DNA from: Clostridiales bacterium
GTDB lineage: Bacteria; Bacillota; Clostridia; Oscillospirales; Oscillospiraceae
Assembly: GCA_022775085.1 (NCBI GenBank)
Contig: JALFJQ010000007.1
Coordinates: forward strand, 18,249 to 82,248
Direction: 5' to 3'
DNA: 64,000 nt
The notes beneath the pieces were generated by a model. It made no database searches, was not told the origin of the DNA, and saw only the letters and a program-made list of their open reading frames with translations. The position numbers and the translations under genes are program-made. Positions 9,608-19,814 of the stretch are shown piece by piece. Position 1 is the first letter of the stretch; every line of letters begins with the position of its first letter.

Positions 9608-10401
9608 GAAGCTTGAGTCAGGTACCTTATGCCGTGGTGAAGCTGGCCCGGGACAGCCAGCGGCCCACAGGCCTCAACTACATTCAGAATATCTTTACGG
9701 ATTTTGTCGAGCTTCACGGAGACCGGCGGTATGCCGATGATCCGGCAGTCATAGGCGGCGTCGCCCGGCTGGGCAGCCTGAGCGTTACCGTCATTGCCAT
9801 CGAAAAGGGCCGCACCGCAAAGGAGCGTTCTTTCCGCAACTTCGGCGCGCCCCACCCGGAGGGCTACCGGAAGGCTCTGCGCTTAATGAAGCAGGCGGAG
9901 AAATTCGGCCGGCCGGTGATCTGCTTTGTGGATACATCCGGGGCTGGCTGCGGTATTGGCGCGGAGGAACGGGGGCAGGGACAGGCCATTGCGGAGAACC
10001 TGATGGAATTGTCCACCCTGTGTGTACCTGTCATTTCCATCCTCGTTGGCGAGGGCGGCAGCGGCGGTGCGCTGGCTCTGGCGGTGGCCGACCGGGTGTG
10101 GATGCTGAGCAATGCGGTGTATTCCGTGATTTCCCCGGAGGGCTGTGCCAGCATTTTGTGGAAGGACCCGAAAAAGGCTGAGGAAGCGGCAGCCTGCCTG
10201 AAGCTGACCTCTGAGGACGCTCTGCGCCTCGGAGTTATTGAGAACATCCTGCCCGAAAAGGATCTGGGCCAGAAGCCCTTTTACGACCGTATCCGGGGAG
10301 CGCTGGCGGCGGAACTGGAGCAGCTGAGCGCGGACCCCGATCTGGTCACAAAACGCTATGACCGTTTTCGCCGCATCGGTCAGGTGAAGGAGCGTACATG
10401 A
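9604..10401 (+). CDS. accA: acetyl-CoA carboxylase carboxyltransferase alpha subunit
   Basis: NFGAPHPEGYRKALRLMKQAEKFGRPVICFVDTSGA; GTG start. Confidence 0.93.
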   Translation: MRSLSQVPYAVVKLARDSQRPTGLNYIQNIFTDFVELHGDRRYADDPAVIGGVARLGSLSVTVIAIEKGRTAKERSFRNFGAPHPEGYRKALRLMKQAEKFGRPVICFVDTSGAGCGIGAEERGQGQAIAENLMELSTLCVPVISILVGEGGSGGALALAVADRVWMLSNAVYSVISPEGCASILWKDPKKAEEAAACLKLTSEDALRLGVIENILPEKDLGQKPFYDRIRGALAAELEQLSADPDLVTKRYDRFRRIGQVKERT

Positions 10402-12029
10402 GCATTTATCAGAGATTTTGCGAAGAAACCGTGGACGAAAATGGGGCTTTGCAGCACATTTCCCTCCACTACCCCGATAATTTCAACTTTGCCTACGACG
10501 TGGTGGATACCATCGCCGCCGAAACTCCGGAAAAACGGGCCATGGTTTGGTGCAACGCGGAAAATGAGGAGCATATCTTCACTTTTTCCGATGTAAAGGA
10601 GCAGTCTGACCGTATGGCGAACGTGTTCCGGAAAGCGGGTCTTAAAAAGGGAGACCGGGTCATGCTGGTGCTCAAGCGCCACTATGAGTATTGGTTCGCG
10701 GTACTGGCGCTGCACAAGCTGGGCATCACTGCCATTCCAGCCACCCATATGCTGACAGTCAGCGACTACGTCTACCGCATCCGCATGGCGAAGGTCAATG
10801 CCATCGTCTGCACCCCCTACGGGGACACGGCGGAAAAGCTGTGTGCCGCTGTAAAGGAAGCAGGCATCGACAGCATCTTGTGGACGGTTCGCGGGAACAT
10901 CCCCGGCTTCCGAAACCTGACAGAAGAAGCGGCAAACGCCGCGGCTGTGCCGGAACGGGTGCCGACCCGGGTGACTGACCCCATGCTGCTGTACTTTACC
11001 TCCGGTACTACGGGTTATCCCAAGGGCGTCATCCACGATTTTTCCTACCCTCTGGCCCATATTGTCACGGCGAAATACTGGCAGCAGGCCGAGGACAATG
11101 GCCTCCACTTTACCGTGGCGGAGACCGGCTGGGCCAAGGCATCCTGGGGCAAGCTCTACGGCCAGTGGCTGGTGGGCAGCGCGGTGATGGTGTTTGACTT
11201 CGACAATTTTGACCCCAAGCAGCTGTGCACTGTCATCAATCGCTACGGCGTAACCAGCTTCTGCGCTCCGCCTACGGTGTACCGCTATCTGGTGCGCAAG
11301 GGCATCCCCGATATGCCCAGCCTGCGCCACGCCTCCACCGCCGGAGAAATTCTGGCGCCCGAAGTATTCCGGAAATTCGCCCAGCGCACGGGACTGGAAT
11401 TGTGCGAGGGCTACGGCCAGACGGAGACAACTCTGCTCATGGCGAACTTCAAGGGCACCAAGCCCGTGGAAGGCTCCATGGGCACCATCTCCCCCCTGTA
11501 CAGAATCGACTTGCAGGATAAAGAGGGAAACCCGGTGCCGGATGGAGAGATCGGCGAGGTGGTGATTCTTCCTCCGGAAAACGGAAAGCAGATCGGTGTA
11601 TTCTCCGGGTATCTTGACAACGGGGAACAGTATCGCCACGTCTGGCGGGGCGGGGTGTACCACACCGGCGACGCCGCCTACCGGGACGCTCAGGGCCGCT
11701 ACTGGTTCCATGGGCGGTTTGACGACATTATCAAGACCGGCGGCTACCGGGTAGGCCCCTACGAGGTGGAAAATGTCCTCATGGAGCACCCGGCAGTGGT
11801 GGAGTGCAGCGTCATTGGTGTGCCCGATGCTCTGCGCGGCCAGGCTATCAAGGCCTTCATCGTTCTTGGAAACCGGGAGCCTTCCGTGGAGCTTGAAAAG
11901 GAGATCAAGGATTTCTGCAATGCCAGACTTGCGGAGTATAAATGGGTGCGCCTTATCGAGTTCGTGAAGGAGATGCCCAAGACCATCAGCGGCAAGATCC
12001 GTAAGACGGAACTGCGGGCCGCAACCTGA
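10398..12029 (+). CDS. AMP-dependent acyl-CoA synthetase (medium-chain acyl-CoA ligase-like)
   Basis: YFTSGTTGYPKG, GYGQTE, YWFHGRFDDIIKTGGYRV; 4-bp overlap with accA. Confidence 0.88.
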   Translation: MSIYQRFCEETVDENGALQHISLHYPDNFNFAYDVVDTIAAETPEKRAMVWCNAENEEHIFTFSDVKEQSDRMANVFRKAGLKKGDRVMLVLKRHYEYWFAVLALHKLGITAIPATHMLTVSDYVYRIRMAKVNAIVCTPYGDTAEKLCAAVKEAGIDSILWTVRGNIPGFRNLTEEAANAAAVPERVPTRVTDPMLLYFTSGTTGYPKGVIHDFSYPLAHIVTAKYWQQAEDNGLHFTVAETGWAKASWGKLYGQWLVGSAVMVFDFDNFDPKQLCTVINRYGVTSFCAPPTVYRYLVRKGIPDMPSLRHASTAGEILAPEVFRKFAQRTGLELCEGYGQTETTLLMANFKGTKPVEGSMGTISPLYRIDLQDKEGNPVPDGEIGEVVILPPENGKQIGVFSGYLDNGEQYRHVWRGGVYHTGDAAYRDAQGRYWFHGRFDDIIKTGGYRVGPYEVENVLMEHPAVVECSVIGVPDALRGQAIKAFIVLGNREPSVELEKEIKDFCNARLAEYKWVRLIEFVKEMPKTISGKIRKTELRAAT

Positions 12030-12066
12030 TAATAGCCCTATGCGTATTTTTCGCATAGGGTTATCG
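12030..12066 (+). terminator. terminator of the FAS operon
   Basis: ATAGCCCTATGCG-tattttt-CGCATAGGGTTAT. Confidence 0.6.
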
Positions 12067-12070
12067 GCAT

Positions 12071-12099
12071 TTGACGAATGGAAGATTTTGTGATATAAT
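12071..12099 (+). promoter_or_regulatory. promoter of the PAS regulator
   Basis: TTGACG-N17-TATAAT. Confidence 0.7.
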
Positions 12100-12141
12100 C
12101 AGAATGTTGAATCGTCAACTTCTTTGCTGTGGGAGAAGCCT

Positions 12142-13737
12142 ATGAATCATGAACCCATTGGGCCGATGGAGGCTCTGAACCGCCTATGCGGCTTTCACCA
12201 ATACTGTCTGGACACGCCACGGCACTTATGCTATGTCAATCAGAATCTCTGCGATCTGCTGGGTACCTCCGAAGCGGAGCTGCTTGCGCAGGACCGGGAC
12301 GGGTATCTGTCTTTTCTTCATCCGGAGGACCGGGAGGAATACGAAAGCTTTCTGGTGCAAATGGGACAGACTGCCCAGACCAAAGCTCTGCAATACCGCC
12401 TTGTGAGCCGGGCAGGACAGGTCATTCATGTCCTGGACACCGTGACCGCCTACAGATTCGAGGGCCGCTGGATGGCGGACAGCGTACTTGCGGACGTGAG
12501 CCGTCAGCAGCAGGAACGGCTCCAGCAGGAGCGGGGACAGTATCTGCGGGCGCTGTCCGAGGTCTACGACAAAATTTTCGAATTTGACCGGGTGCACCAC
12601 ATCGTCAAGTGCCTGTATGGTCACAATTCCCCCAGCTTTCGCTGGCTTCAGAACATCCCCATGGAAATGGAGAGTGCCACGGAGAACTGGATTACCAGCA
12701 CCGCAGCGGAGGGGGATCGGGAAGCTCTGCGGCGTTTCTTTGGAAGCTACTGGGAGCGCCCCGAGGATCGTCCCGCCCGGATTTTCTACCATGCCCGTTC
12801 TTCTTCCGGGGAATATAAGCCCTATGCCGGCATCTTCCTCAAACTGGACGACAACCTGAGCCTGTACTGCTGCCGGTGCTGCCAGAATGAGCAGGAGGCC
12901 GAAGCCCTGCGGCAGGAAAATGATTCCCTGAAGAATGTGCAGGCGCTGACCATGCAGTTTACACAGGGCATGGTGGCCTTTGAAGTGGAGGATAACCGGG
13001 TCAGACCCCTGTTCAGCCACGAAAATGTGTGCAGCTTCTTCGGCTATACCCAGGAGCAGTGGAGCGCTCTGGCCGAAACCAGGCCGACCATACGGGAGTT
13101 CTCCGCAAGGAACGGCACGGCCTACAGCGACATCCAAACGCTGTTTTCTACAGGAGAGGCGGAGTTCCCCTATTTTGACATCCAGCACAACACCTACCGC
13201 CGCGTTCGGGCCATCTGCTCGAGAAAGTATGACGGTGTGGGTAAATGTTATGTGATGCTCTACCGCATGGAAGCTCCCCGGCAGGAACCGGCAGAGCCTA
13301 TGGTCTATATCCGGACCTTCGGCTATTTTGACGTTTTTGTGGGAGAAAAGCCCATCGCTTTCCGCAATGAAAAGGCCAAAGAGCTGTTTGCTCTGCTGGT
13401 TGACCGGAAGGGCGGCTTCATTTCCTCCGAGGATGCCATTGGCTTTCTGTGGGAGGACGAGCCGGCCAACTCCCTGACCATGGCGAGATACCGCAAGGTG
13501 GCCCTAAGGCTGAAAAATACGCTGGAGGAATACGGCGCGGCGGACATTGTGGAATCCGTCAACGGCAAGCGGCGGCTGATCCCGGAGCGGGTGAAATGCG
13601 ACCTTTACGACTACCTTTCCGGAAACGAAGAATATGCCCAGCTGTTCAAGGGCAGCTATCTGACCAATTACACCTGGGGGGAAACCACCCTTGCGGAACT
13701 GACGGGGGAGTACCTGTACCCCCCGGAGGAACATTGA
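12142..13737 (+). CDS. PAS-domain protein with C-terminal SARP/OmpR-like winged helix
   Basis: PAS-like N-terminal half; C-terminus VYIRTFGYFDVFVGEKPIAFRNEKAKELFALLVDRKGGFISSEDAIGFLWED...YRKVALRLKNTLEEYG is typical of SARP/BTAD winged helices. Confidence 0.7.
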   Translation: MNHEPIGPMEALNRLCGFHQYCLDTPRHLCYVNQNLCDLLGTSEAELLAQDRDGYLSFLHPEDREEYESFLVQMGQTAQTKALQYRLVSRAGQVIHVLDTVTAYRFEGRWMADSVLADVSRQQQERLQQERGQYLRALSEVYDKIFEFDRVHHIVKCLYGHNSPSFRWLQNIPMEMESATENWITSTAAEGDREALRRFFGSYWERPEDRPARIFYHARSSSGEYKPYAGIFLKLDDNLSLYCCRCCQNEQEAEALRQENDSLKNVQALTMQFTQGMVAFEVEDNRVRPLFSHENVCSFFGYTQEQWSALAETRPTIREFSARNGTAYSDIQTLFSTGEAEFPYFDIQHNTYRRVRAICSRKYDGVGKCYVMLYRMEAPRQEPAEPMVYIRTFGYFDVFVGEKPIAFRNEKAKELFALLVDRKGGFISSEDAIGFLWEDEPANSLTMARYRKVALRLKNTLEEYGAADIVESVNGKRRLIPERVKCDLYDYLSGNEEYAQLFKGSYLTNYTWGETTLAELTGEYLYPPEEH

Positions 13738-13800
13738 AAGGCCCCGGCTCCACAAGAGCCGGGGCCTTCTGCGTCCCTGTAAGAATGCGCCTGAAATTGA

Positions 13801-13910
13801 GAGGAAGAAATACATACCGTATTTCCGCGTTTTCGGAAGGAAAGAACCGGCACAAAATCTCTTGCTGAGCGTCCCTGCTGAATTATGCGGCGCAGCCCTG
13901 AGAAACGGGT
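13801..13910. repeat. dispersed intergenic repeat, copy A
   Basis: GAAATACATACCGTATTTCCGCG...AAAATCT...GAATTATGCGGCGCAGCC. Confidence 0.5.
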
Positions 13911-13933
13911 TGTCCCGGCCCTGCTTTTGAATA

Positions 13934-15946
13934 TTACACGATCCTTGCCCACTCTGTAACCAGCAGACCGGGCACTGCCCAAATCAGCTGATACAGCAGA
14001 ATGTTGATCGGGGTCAGCAGCTCGGTGCTGCCCAGATACCCCAGAACCAGCATGATAATCAGGCCCAGCGTTCCACCGATCATGTGGACGATCACGCCCA
14101 GCTTGGTCGCCTGCCGCAGGGCACGGGCACCGGTAATGGCATAGGCAGAGCTGATCAGCTCCTCCCGGGTGGTCAGTGCCAGCACCGGCTCGTCGGGAGC
14201 AATGGGGTGATTTTGCAGTTTTTGGCAGGTGTCCCGATCCGGGAACGCGATCCGGTTGGTTTTCACATTGAATTTGCTGCGCAGAAAGTCTTCCGTCAGC
14301 ATAAAATCCCCGGCGAGCTTCAGCGGCTTCAGCTTGCGGTAACCGCACAGGGTCACAAGTCCGGCGGCTGCGGAGCGCATCTTGGCGTAGGAAATGGCGT
14401 AAACTGCGCACAGTTCCCCGTCCACAGCGGCATACACCGCCTGATTGACCATTGTCCCCTCGGGGATCTCCACGCCCATATCCTGCAAAAAGCGCATGGT
14501 GCCCACCAGAACAGGCTGGCCCTCCACTTCGCCGCCGATTCCGCCGTCGCCGTAGTTGCGGAAGCTGTGCACGGGGTACAGTCTGCCGCTGCGGCTCTGC
14601 AAAAGCTGGTCAAATACGGGCACCAGTCCGCCGCCGGCTGCGTGAATCACGGAGGCAGTATAGGAAACAACCTCATCGGGGCTGCGCTGTCCATAGAATT
14701 TGACGCCGTTGAGCTTAGTGCTGCCCTGAGGGAACAGATCCAGATCCGAAATGGGGAACACCACTTTCCCGCACAGGTCCTTGACTCCCTCCCAGCCGCA
14801 CAGCACGGTCCCCACCATGTGCAGTCTGGTTTCCAGAATTGCCATAGGACGGGTGACGGAGACGAAGAAGCTGGCGGGAACCGCCACCAGCAGCGAGGTG
14901 GACAGGATCTGAATGCCCATGCTGAGACCATGGAGCATTCCGGCGAACACGGCGATACCAATGCACACCAGCAGGCTCAGCACCGCGTAAATGGACTGCA
15001 CCACCTCAGGAGAGGACATCTTGTCGCAGTTGTCCATAAAGTCGGAGACCTCGCCCTCCTTGCGCAGCAGACCGTCCTTACCTTCATAGTAATTTTCGAC
15101 CCGCACGATGCCATGCAGCCGGACAGCCTTGCGCATGGTATCCATTTCTGCCATTTCCGTGTTGTGCCTTTGGAGTCTGGCCCACAGAGCCATGGTCATT
15201 TCCAGGCTGAAGGCGGCACAGCAGGGAACCCGCAGTTCCTTCAGGCAGAAGGCACTGTCGATGAGACAGGCGGCAAAGGTCAATGTCAGCAGGGTGTTCA
15301 CCGTGAAGCGGCCCTTCAAAAGGTCACCCAGGCTGTCCAGCATCAGGTTGCTGCCCAGGAAGGCAGAGACCAGCATGGCCAGCACCTGGCTGAAGATCAC
15401 CAGTTTCATCCGGTTTTCCGGCACCAGGTCCAGAGCAAACATCGCGGTAACACCAGTACAAATCAGCACGACCAGAGCATTCAGCAGAAGAGCCAGCTGC
15501 AGTTTGCCGATGCCCATTTCGGACAGCTCATAGTACCGCCGTTCCGGACCGGCAACCAGCTGCTTTTTCAGCTCCTTCAGTCGGGAACGGGGCGTGAATA
15601 CAATGGGAGCGGGAATGAATTCCTCCTCCACATCAAAGGCAGGCTCCGCCTTGGGGGGCTGAGGTGCTTCCGAGGGCATTTCTTCCGACAAATCCACCAC
15701 GATGGTAGGCTCGTCGGTGGCCTCCGGCACATCCGGCTCCCGCGGGCTGCCGAAGTCCTGGGTATCGTGAATGCCCGGATCCTCCGGCTCCGCGGGAAGT
15801 TCCTCCGCCGTCTCTGCCGCTTCCTCGTCCAGCCGCAGCTCCGGCATCCGCCCGGTGGGTTCCGACGGTTTTTCGGATTCCGGGTGCTCGCTGAATTCCT
15901 TCAGAATGTCCTCCAGGTCAAAATCCTGATTATTTTCCAGATCCAT
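13934..15946 (-). CDS. membrane protein resembling a degenerate P-type (P1B-like) ATPase; acidic Pro/Glu-rich N-terminus
   Basis: Paired TM helices plus P/N-domain-like layout, but DKTGT replaced by FPISDLDLFPQG and TGD replaced by AGD. Confidence 0.55.
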   Translation of the reverse strand: MDLENNQDFDLEDILKEFSEHPESEKPSEPTGRMPELRLDEEAAETAEELPAEPEDPGIHDTQDFGSPREPDVPEATDEPTIVVDLSEEMPSEAPQPPKAEPAFDVEEEFIPAPIVFTPRSRLKELKKQLVAGPERRYYELSEMGIGKLQLALLLNALVVLICTGVTAMFALDLVPENRMKLVIFSQVLAMLVSAFLGSNLMLDSLGDLLKGRFTVNTLLTLTFAACLIDSAFCLKELRVPCCAAFSLEMTMALWARLQRHNTEMAEMDTMRKAVRLHGIVRVENYYEGKDGLLRKEGEVSDFMDNCDKMSSPEVVQSIYAVLSLLVCIGIAVFAGMLHGLSMGIQILSTSLLVAVPASFFVSVTRPMAILETRLHMVGTVLCGWEGVKDLCGKVVFPISDLDLFPQGSTKLNGVKFYGQRSPDEVVSYTASVIHAAGGGLVPVFDQLLQSRSGRLYPVHSFRNYGDGGIGGEVEGQPVLVGTMRFLQDMGVEIPEGTMVNQAVYAAVDGELCAVYAISYAKMRSAAAGLVTLCGYRKLKPLKLAGDFMLTEDFLRSKFNVKTNRIAFPDRDTCQKLQNHPIAPDEPVLALTTREELISSAYAITGARALRQATKLGVIVHMIGGTLGLIIMLVLGYLGSTELLTPINILLYQLIWAVPGLLVTEWARIV

Positions 15947-15963
15947 ATTGGGTATCCTCCTGG

Positions 15964-16779
15964 TTATAAGCGCTGGCGTACCGCCTCATACAATAAAATA
16001 GATGCTGCGGCGGACGCGTTCAGGGAGCTGATGTGTCCGGCCATGGGAATGTTCACCATCACGTCGCAGTTCTTGCGGACGAGAGGGCTTAGCCCAGCGC
16101 CCTCGTTGCCGATGACGATGGCGGCGGGGCCGGTGAGGTCCGCCTGGTACATGGGGATGGAGCCTTCGGCGGCGGTACCGAAGATCCACACGCCCTTGTC
16201 CTTCAGCTGGGAAATGGCGTTATTGATGTTGGTGACCCGGGCAACCTTCATATACTCCACAGCCCCGGCGGAGGCCTTGGCAACGGTGGCAGTGAGGCCT
16301 ACGCTGCGGCGCTTCGGGATGATGACGCCATGGGCGCCGGCGCACTCCGCGCTTCGCAGAATGGCACCCAGGTTGTGGGGGTCGGACAGCTCGTCACAGA
16401 TGACGATGAGGGGCGCTTCCCCCTGGGCGGCAGCTTCTTCCAGAATGTCGTCGATGGTCACATATTCATGAGCGGCGGCAAGGGCGATGATGCCCTGATG
16501 GGCACGGGTAAAGGACATGGCGTCCAGTTTCCGGCGGTCAACGGGCACGACAACAGCCCCTGCCTCTTTGGCCTGGGCAGCCAGCCGCTGCAAGGCCCGG
16601 TCGGTATCACCGTCAGCTACGAAGACTTTATCAATGGTGCGGCCGCTTTTCAGGGCCTCGGAAATGGCGTTGCGGCCCTCCAGCTGGCCCTCCACTTCTT
16701 CCGTTTCCTCCCGCTGGGCGAATCGGTCAGCCCGGCGGGGAGAATTTTTCCGTCCGGCAGGACGGCGGTTTTCATCCAT
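15964..16779 (-). CDS. rlmB: 23S rRNA (guanosine-2'-O-)-methyltransferase, TrmH/SpoU family
   Basis: EGRNAISEAL, DPHNLGAILRSAECAGAHGVI, IVIGNEGAGLS, IPMAGHISSLNASAAASI. Confidence 0.93.
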   Translation of the reverse strand: MDENRRPAGRKNSPRRADRFAQREETEEVEGQLEGRNAISEALKSGRTIDKVFVADGDTDRALQRLAAQAKEAGAVVVPVDRRKLDAMSFTRAHQGIIALAAAHEYVTIDDILEEAAAQGEAPLIVICDELSDPHNLGAILRSAECAGAHGVIIPKRRSVGLTATVAKASAGAVEYMKVARVTNINNAISQLKDKGVWIFGTAAEGSIPMYQADLTGPAAIVIGNEGAGLSPLVRKNCDVMVNIPMAGHISSLNASAAASILLYEAVRQRL

Positions 16780-16988
16780 AACAGTATCTCCTGTTCACTT
16801 CATAGTAATAGATGCTAGCATTATAACAGGTAATATGCAATTTCTCAAGCCTAAATTTTCACCGGAATGGGAAAAACCGGGGATTATGTAACCTATTCAC
16901 AGAAAATTTACTATCCGGACGAGAATCCTTCATTGCCTAAACCGCGAAAGTGTGATATGATGTGCCAAAATAAGGAGGCGAGCGGATT

Positions 16989-18887
16989 ATGGATCTAAAC
17001 CGCGGAAATAACCCCAATAACGGGAAAAAGCCTGAGGGTGACCGCCCCAAGGGCAGCTATTTTACCCCGCTGATGATTGCGCTGATTCTGGTGCTGCTGT
17101 TCAGCTGGATCATGAATGCAGTAGAAAAAAGCCAGTATACAGAAACAACCCTGTCTGACTTTTTCGAGGCCAAGGATTCCGGCCAGCTGGCGGAGGTGGA
17201 GCTGCGCTATGACCGCATTCTCTACATGACCAAGGAGGAGGCCGCCAAAGACCCCGCCCGGCAGAAGGCCTGCTACACCGGCCTGCCCAGCGGCGGCGAT
17301 ATGATGGCCCTGGCGCAGGAGCTGGAAGCGCAGGGGATAACGGTCAACGTCCCCATTGTGGAGGACAACTCCATGATTATGATGGTTCTGTCCTATGCCA
17401 TCATGATCGGCGGTATGTTCCTGCTGATGAACCTGCTGACAAAGCGCATGGGCGGCGACGGCATCATGGGCGGCATGGGCAAGTCCAAGGCCAAGGTCTA
17501 TATGGAAAAGCAGACCGGCGTAACCTTCAAGGATGTGGCTGGACAGGACGAGGCCAAGGAGTCCTTACAGGAAATCATTGACTTCCTCCACAATCCCCAG
17601 AAGTATACCGCCATCGGCGCAAAGCTGCCTAAGGGCGCGCTGCTGGTAGGCTCTCCCGGCACCGGCAAGACCCTGCTTGCCAAGGCGGTGGCCGGCGAAG
17701 CCAATGTGCCCTTTTTCTCCATTTCCGGATCGGATTTTGTGGAGATGTTCGTGGGTATGGGCGCCAGCCGGGTTCGCGACCTGTTCCAGCAGGCGGCGAA
17801 GGTGGCTCCCTGCATCATCTTTATCGACGAAATTGACGCTGTGGGCCGTTCCCGTGACAGCCGCTACGGCTCCAACTCCGAGCAGGAGCAGACCCTGAAC
17901 CAGCTGCTCAGTGAGATTGACGGCTTTGAGCCTTCCAAGGGCATCGTGTGTCTGGCTGCTACCAACCGTCCGGAAATTCTGGACAAGGCCCTGCTGCGGC
18001 CCGGCCGGTTCGACCGCCGGATCATCGTGGATCGTCCCAACCTCCAGGGCCGTCTGGACACTCTGAAGGTACACACCCGGAAGATCCGCCTTTCCGAGGA
18101 CGTAGACCTGCGGAAAATCGCCCAGGCTACTGCCGGTGCGGTGGGAGCGGATCTTGCCAATCTGGTGAACGAAGCCGCCCTGCGGGCCGTGCGTATGGGC
18201 CGTCAGGCGGTGAATCAGGAGGACTTGCTGGTGTCCTTCGAGACCGTCATCGCGGGCACCGAGAAGAAGAACACGGTGCTGACCGACATGGAAAAGCGTC
18301 TGGTTGCCTATCACGAGGTGGGCCACGCTTTGATCGCGGCGCTGGAGAAGCATGCTCAGCCCGTTTCCAAGATCACTATCGTTCCCCACACCTCCGGCGC
18401 GCTGGGCTACACCATGCAGATGCCCGAGGAGGAAAAGTTCCTGTCCACCGCTGACGAGCTGCGTACCGAGCTGCGGACATTGGTTGGCGGACGGGCGGCG
18501 GAGCAGGTGGTATTCGGTATCCAGACCACCGGCGCTTCCAACGACATCCAGCGTGCCACCGCCCTGGCCCGGAATATGGTCACCCAGTACGGCATGAGCG
18601 AGAAGTTCGGCCTCATGTCCACCGCTTCCGTGCAGAATCAGTATCTGGACGGCCAGGCCTACATGGACTGCTCTCAGGAGACCGCTGCCGAGGTGGACAA
18701 GGAGGTCATGGGTCTTCTGGACAGCGCTTACACCGATGCCAAGCGGATTCTCACGGAGAACCGGCAGCTGCTGGACGAGATCAGCGAGTTCCTGCTGGTG
18801 AAGGAGACCATCACCGGCGACGAGCTGATGGCCTATGTCAACGCGGACAAGAACGCCCTGCCGGAGCCTTCTCAGGAAGAAGAATGA
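16989..18887 (+). CDS. ftsH: ATP-dependent zinc metalloprotease FtsH
   Basis: [44 protein letters not shown]. Confidence 0.96.
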   Translation: MDLNRGNNPNNGKKPEGDRPKGSYFTPLMIALILVLLFSWIMNAVEKSQYTETTLSDFFEAKDSGQLAEVELRYDRILYMTKEEAAKDPARQKACYTGLPSGGDMMALAQELEAQGITVNVPIVEDNSMIMMVLSYAIMIGGMFLLMNLLTKRMGGDGIMGGMGKSKAKVYMEKQTGVTFKDVAGQDEAKESLQEIIDFLHNPQKYTAIGAKLPKGALLVGSPGTGKTLLAKAVAGEANVPFFSISGSDFVEMFVGMGASRVRDLFQQAAKVAPCIIFIDEIDAVGRSRDSRYGSNSEQEQTLNQLLSEIDGFEPSKGIVCLAATNRPEILDKALLRPGRFDRRIIVDRPNLQGRLDTLKVHTRKIRLSEDVDLRKIAQATAGAVGADLANLVNEAALRAVRMGRQAVNQEDLLVSFETVIAGTEKKNTVLTDMEKRLVAYHEVGHALIAALEKHAQPVSKITIVPHTSGALGYTMQMPEEEKFLSTADELRTELRTLVGGRAAEQVVFGIQTTGASNDIQRATALARNMVTQYGMSEKFGLMSTASVQNQYLDGQAYMDCSQETAAEVDKEVMGLLDSAYTDAKRILTENRQLLDEISEFLLVKETITGDELMAYVNADKNALPEPSQEEE

Positions 18888-18989
18888 TCCATGAAAACGG
18901 GGGCGGAAGCGCTCCCGTTTTTCGCCTTGCAAATTCCAGGGCAATGGGTTATAATGAAGGAACAAATGGCAGAAAAAGGAGGAATTTCT

Positions 18990-19814
18990 ATGAACAAGAA
19001 ACGACTGTGCGCTTTGACAGCGCTGACATTGGCAGCTGCCATGACGCTGGGCGGCTGCGGCGGAAAAGAAGAGACTCCGGAGGTCTCCGCACCCCAGACT
19101 GCCGCATCCGAGGAAGCCGCGGCCCGGGAACTGAGCCTGACGGACAGCACCCTCGGCGTCACCGCCTGGAGCAGCCCCAACGGCGCAACGGTGGATCTCA
19201 CTGCCGTTCCCTCGGAGCACGCCAAGGACGACAGCGCGGAATTTGTCGTCCGGCTGAACGGCAAGGATATGATGCGCATCCCCTGCCAGTGGGAGGACAA
19301 CGCTTACACCGCTTCCGCCGACCTGAACGCTGAGGACGGATACAGCTACTCTGTAGCGCTCTCCGGCAAAGATGGGGCGTATGCCGAGATCCCTGTCTCC
19401 GCTTCCGAAACGCTGACGGATCTTGCCGACTCTCTGGAATCCTACTGCAGCCTGACGCTGGATGAAACGGAGCTGTCCGAAGGGGATCTGACGATCCTCA
19501 ATGGGTACGCCATCGTCCAGGCTCCCCGCATTACCGCCAACAATGAGAATGTGGCCTGCGCCCAGGCCACACTGGTGCTGGCTCTGGACGGTGAGGAGAT
19601 CGGCAGCGTTGCCCTGACCATGGCCCCCGGCGAGACGGAGCGGAGCTATGACGCCAGCATTACGGATATGAGCTTCACCATCCCCGACACCATCGGTGAG
19701 GGACAGGAGTTGACCCTGCGGCTGGACGCGGTTCTTACCGACGGTCAGAACCTCACCGCCCAGGGTGGCAGCTGGACCGTGGAAAACGGCAGCATTGCCA
19801 ACGCCGTGGGCTGA
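18990..19814 (+). CDS. putative lipoprotein of unknown function
   Basis: Signal peptide with lipobox TLGGCG; RBS AAAGGAGG. Confidence 0.75.
   Translation: MNKKRLCALTALTLAAAMTLGGCGGKEETPEVSAPQTAASEEAAARELSLTDSTLGVTAWSSPNGATVDLTAVPSEHAKDDSAEFVVRLNGKDMMRIPCQWEDNAYTASADLNAEDGYSYSVALSGKDGAYAEIPVSASETLTDLADSLESYCSLTLDETELSEGDLTILNGYAIVQAPRITANNENVACAQATLVLALDGEEIGSVALTMAPGETERSYDASITDMSFTIPDTIGEGQELTLRLDAVLTDGQNLTAQGGSWTVENGSIANAVG

Noticed and set aside
10380-12056. 558-aa minus-strand ORF
   Set aside because: Antisense to the acyl-CoA synthetase with complete motifs.
14084-16471. 795-aa plus-strand ORF
   Set aside because: Antisense to the ATPase-like gene and rlmB; composition (H/Q/G rich, no domain pattern) fits a shadow ORF.
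17565-19220. 551-aa minus-strand ORF
   Set aside because: Antisense to ftsH.
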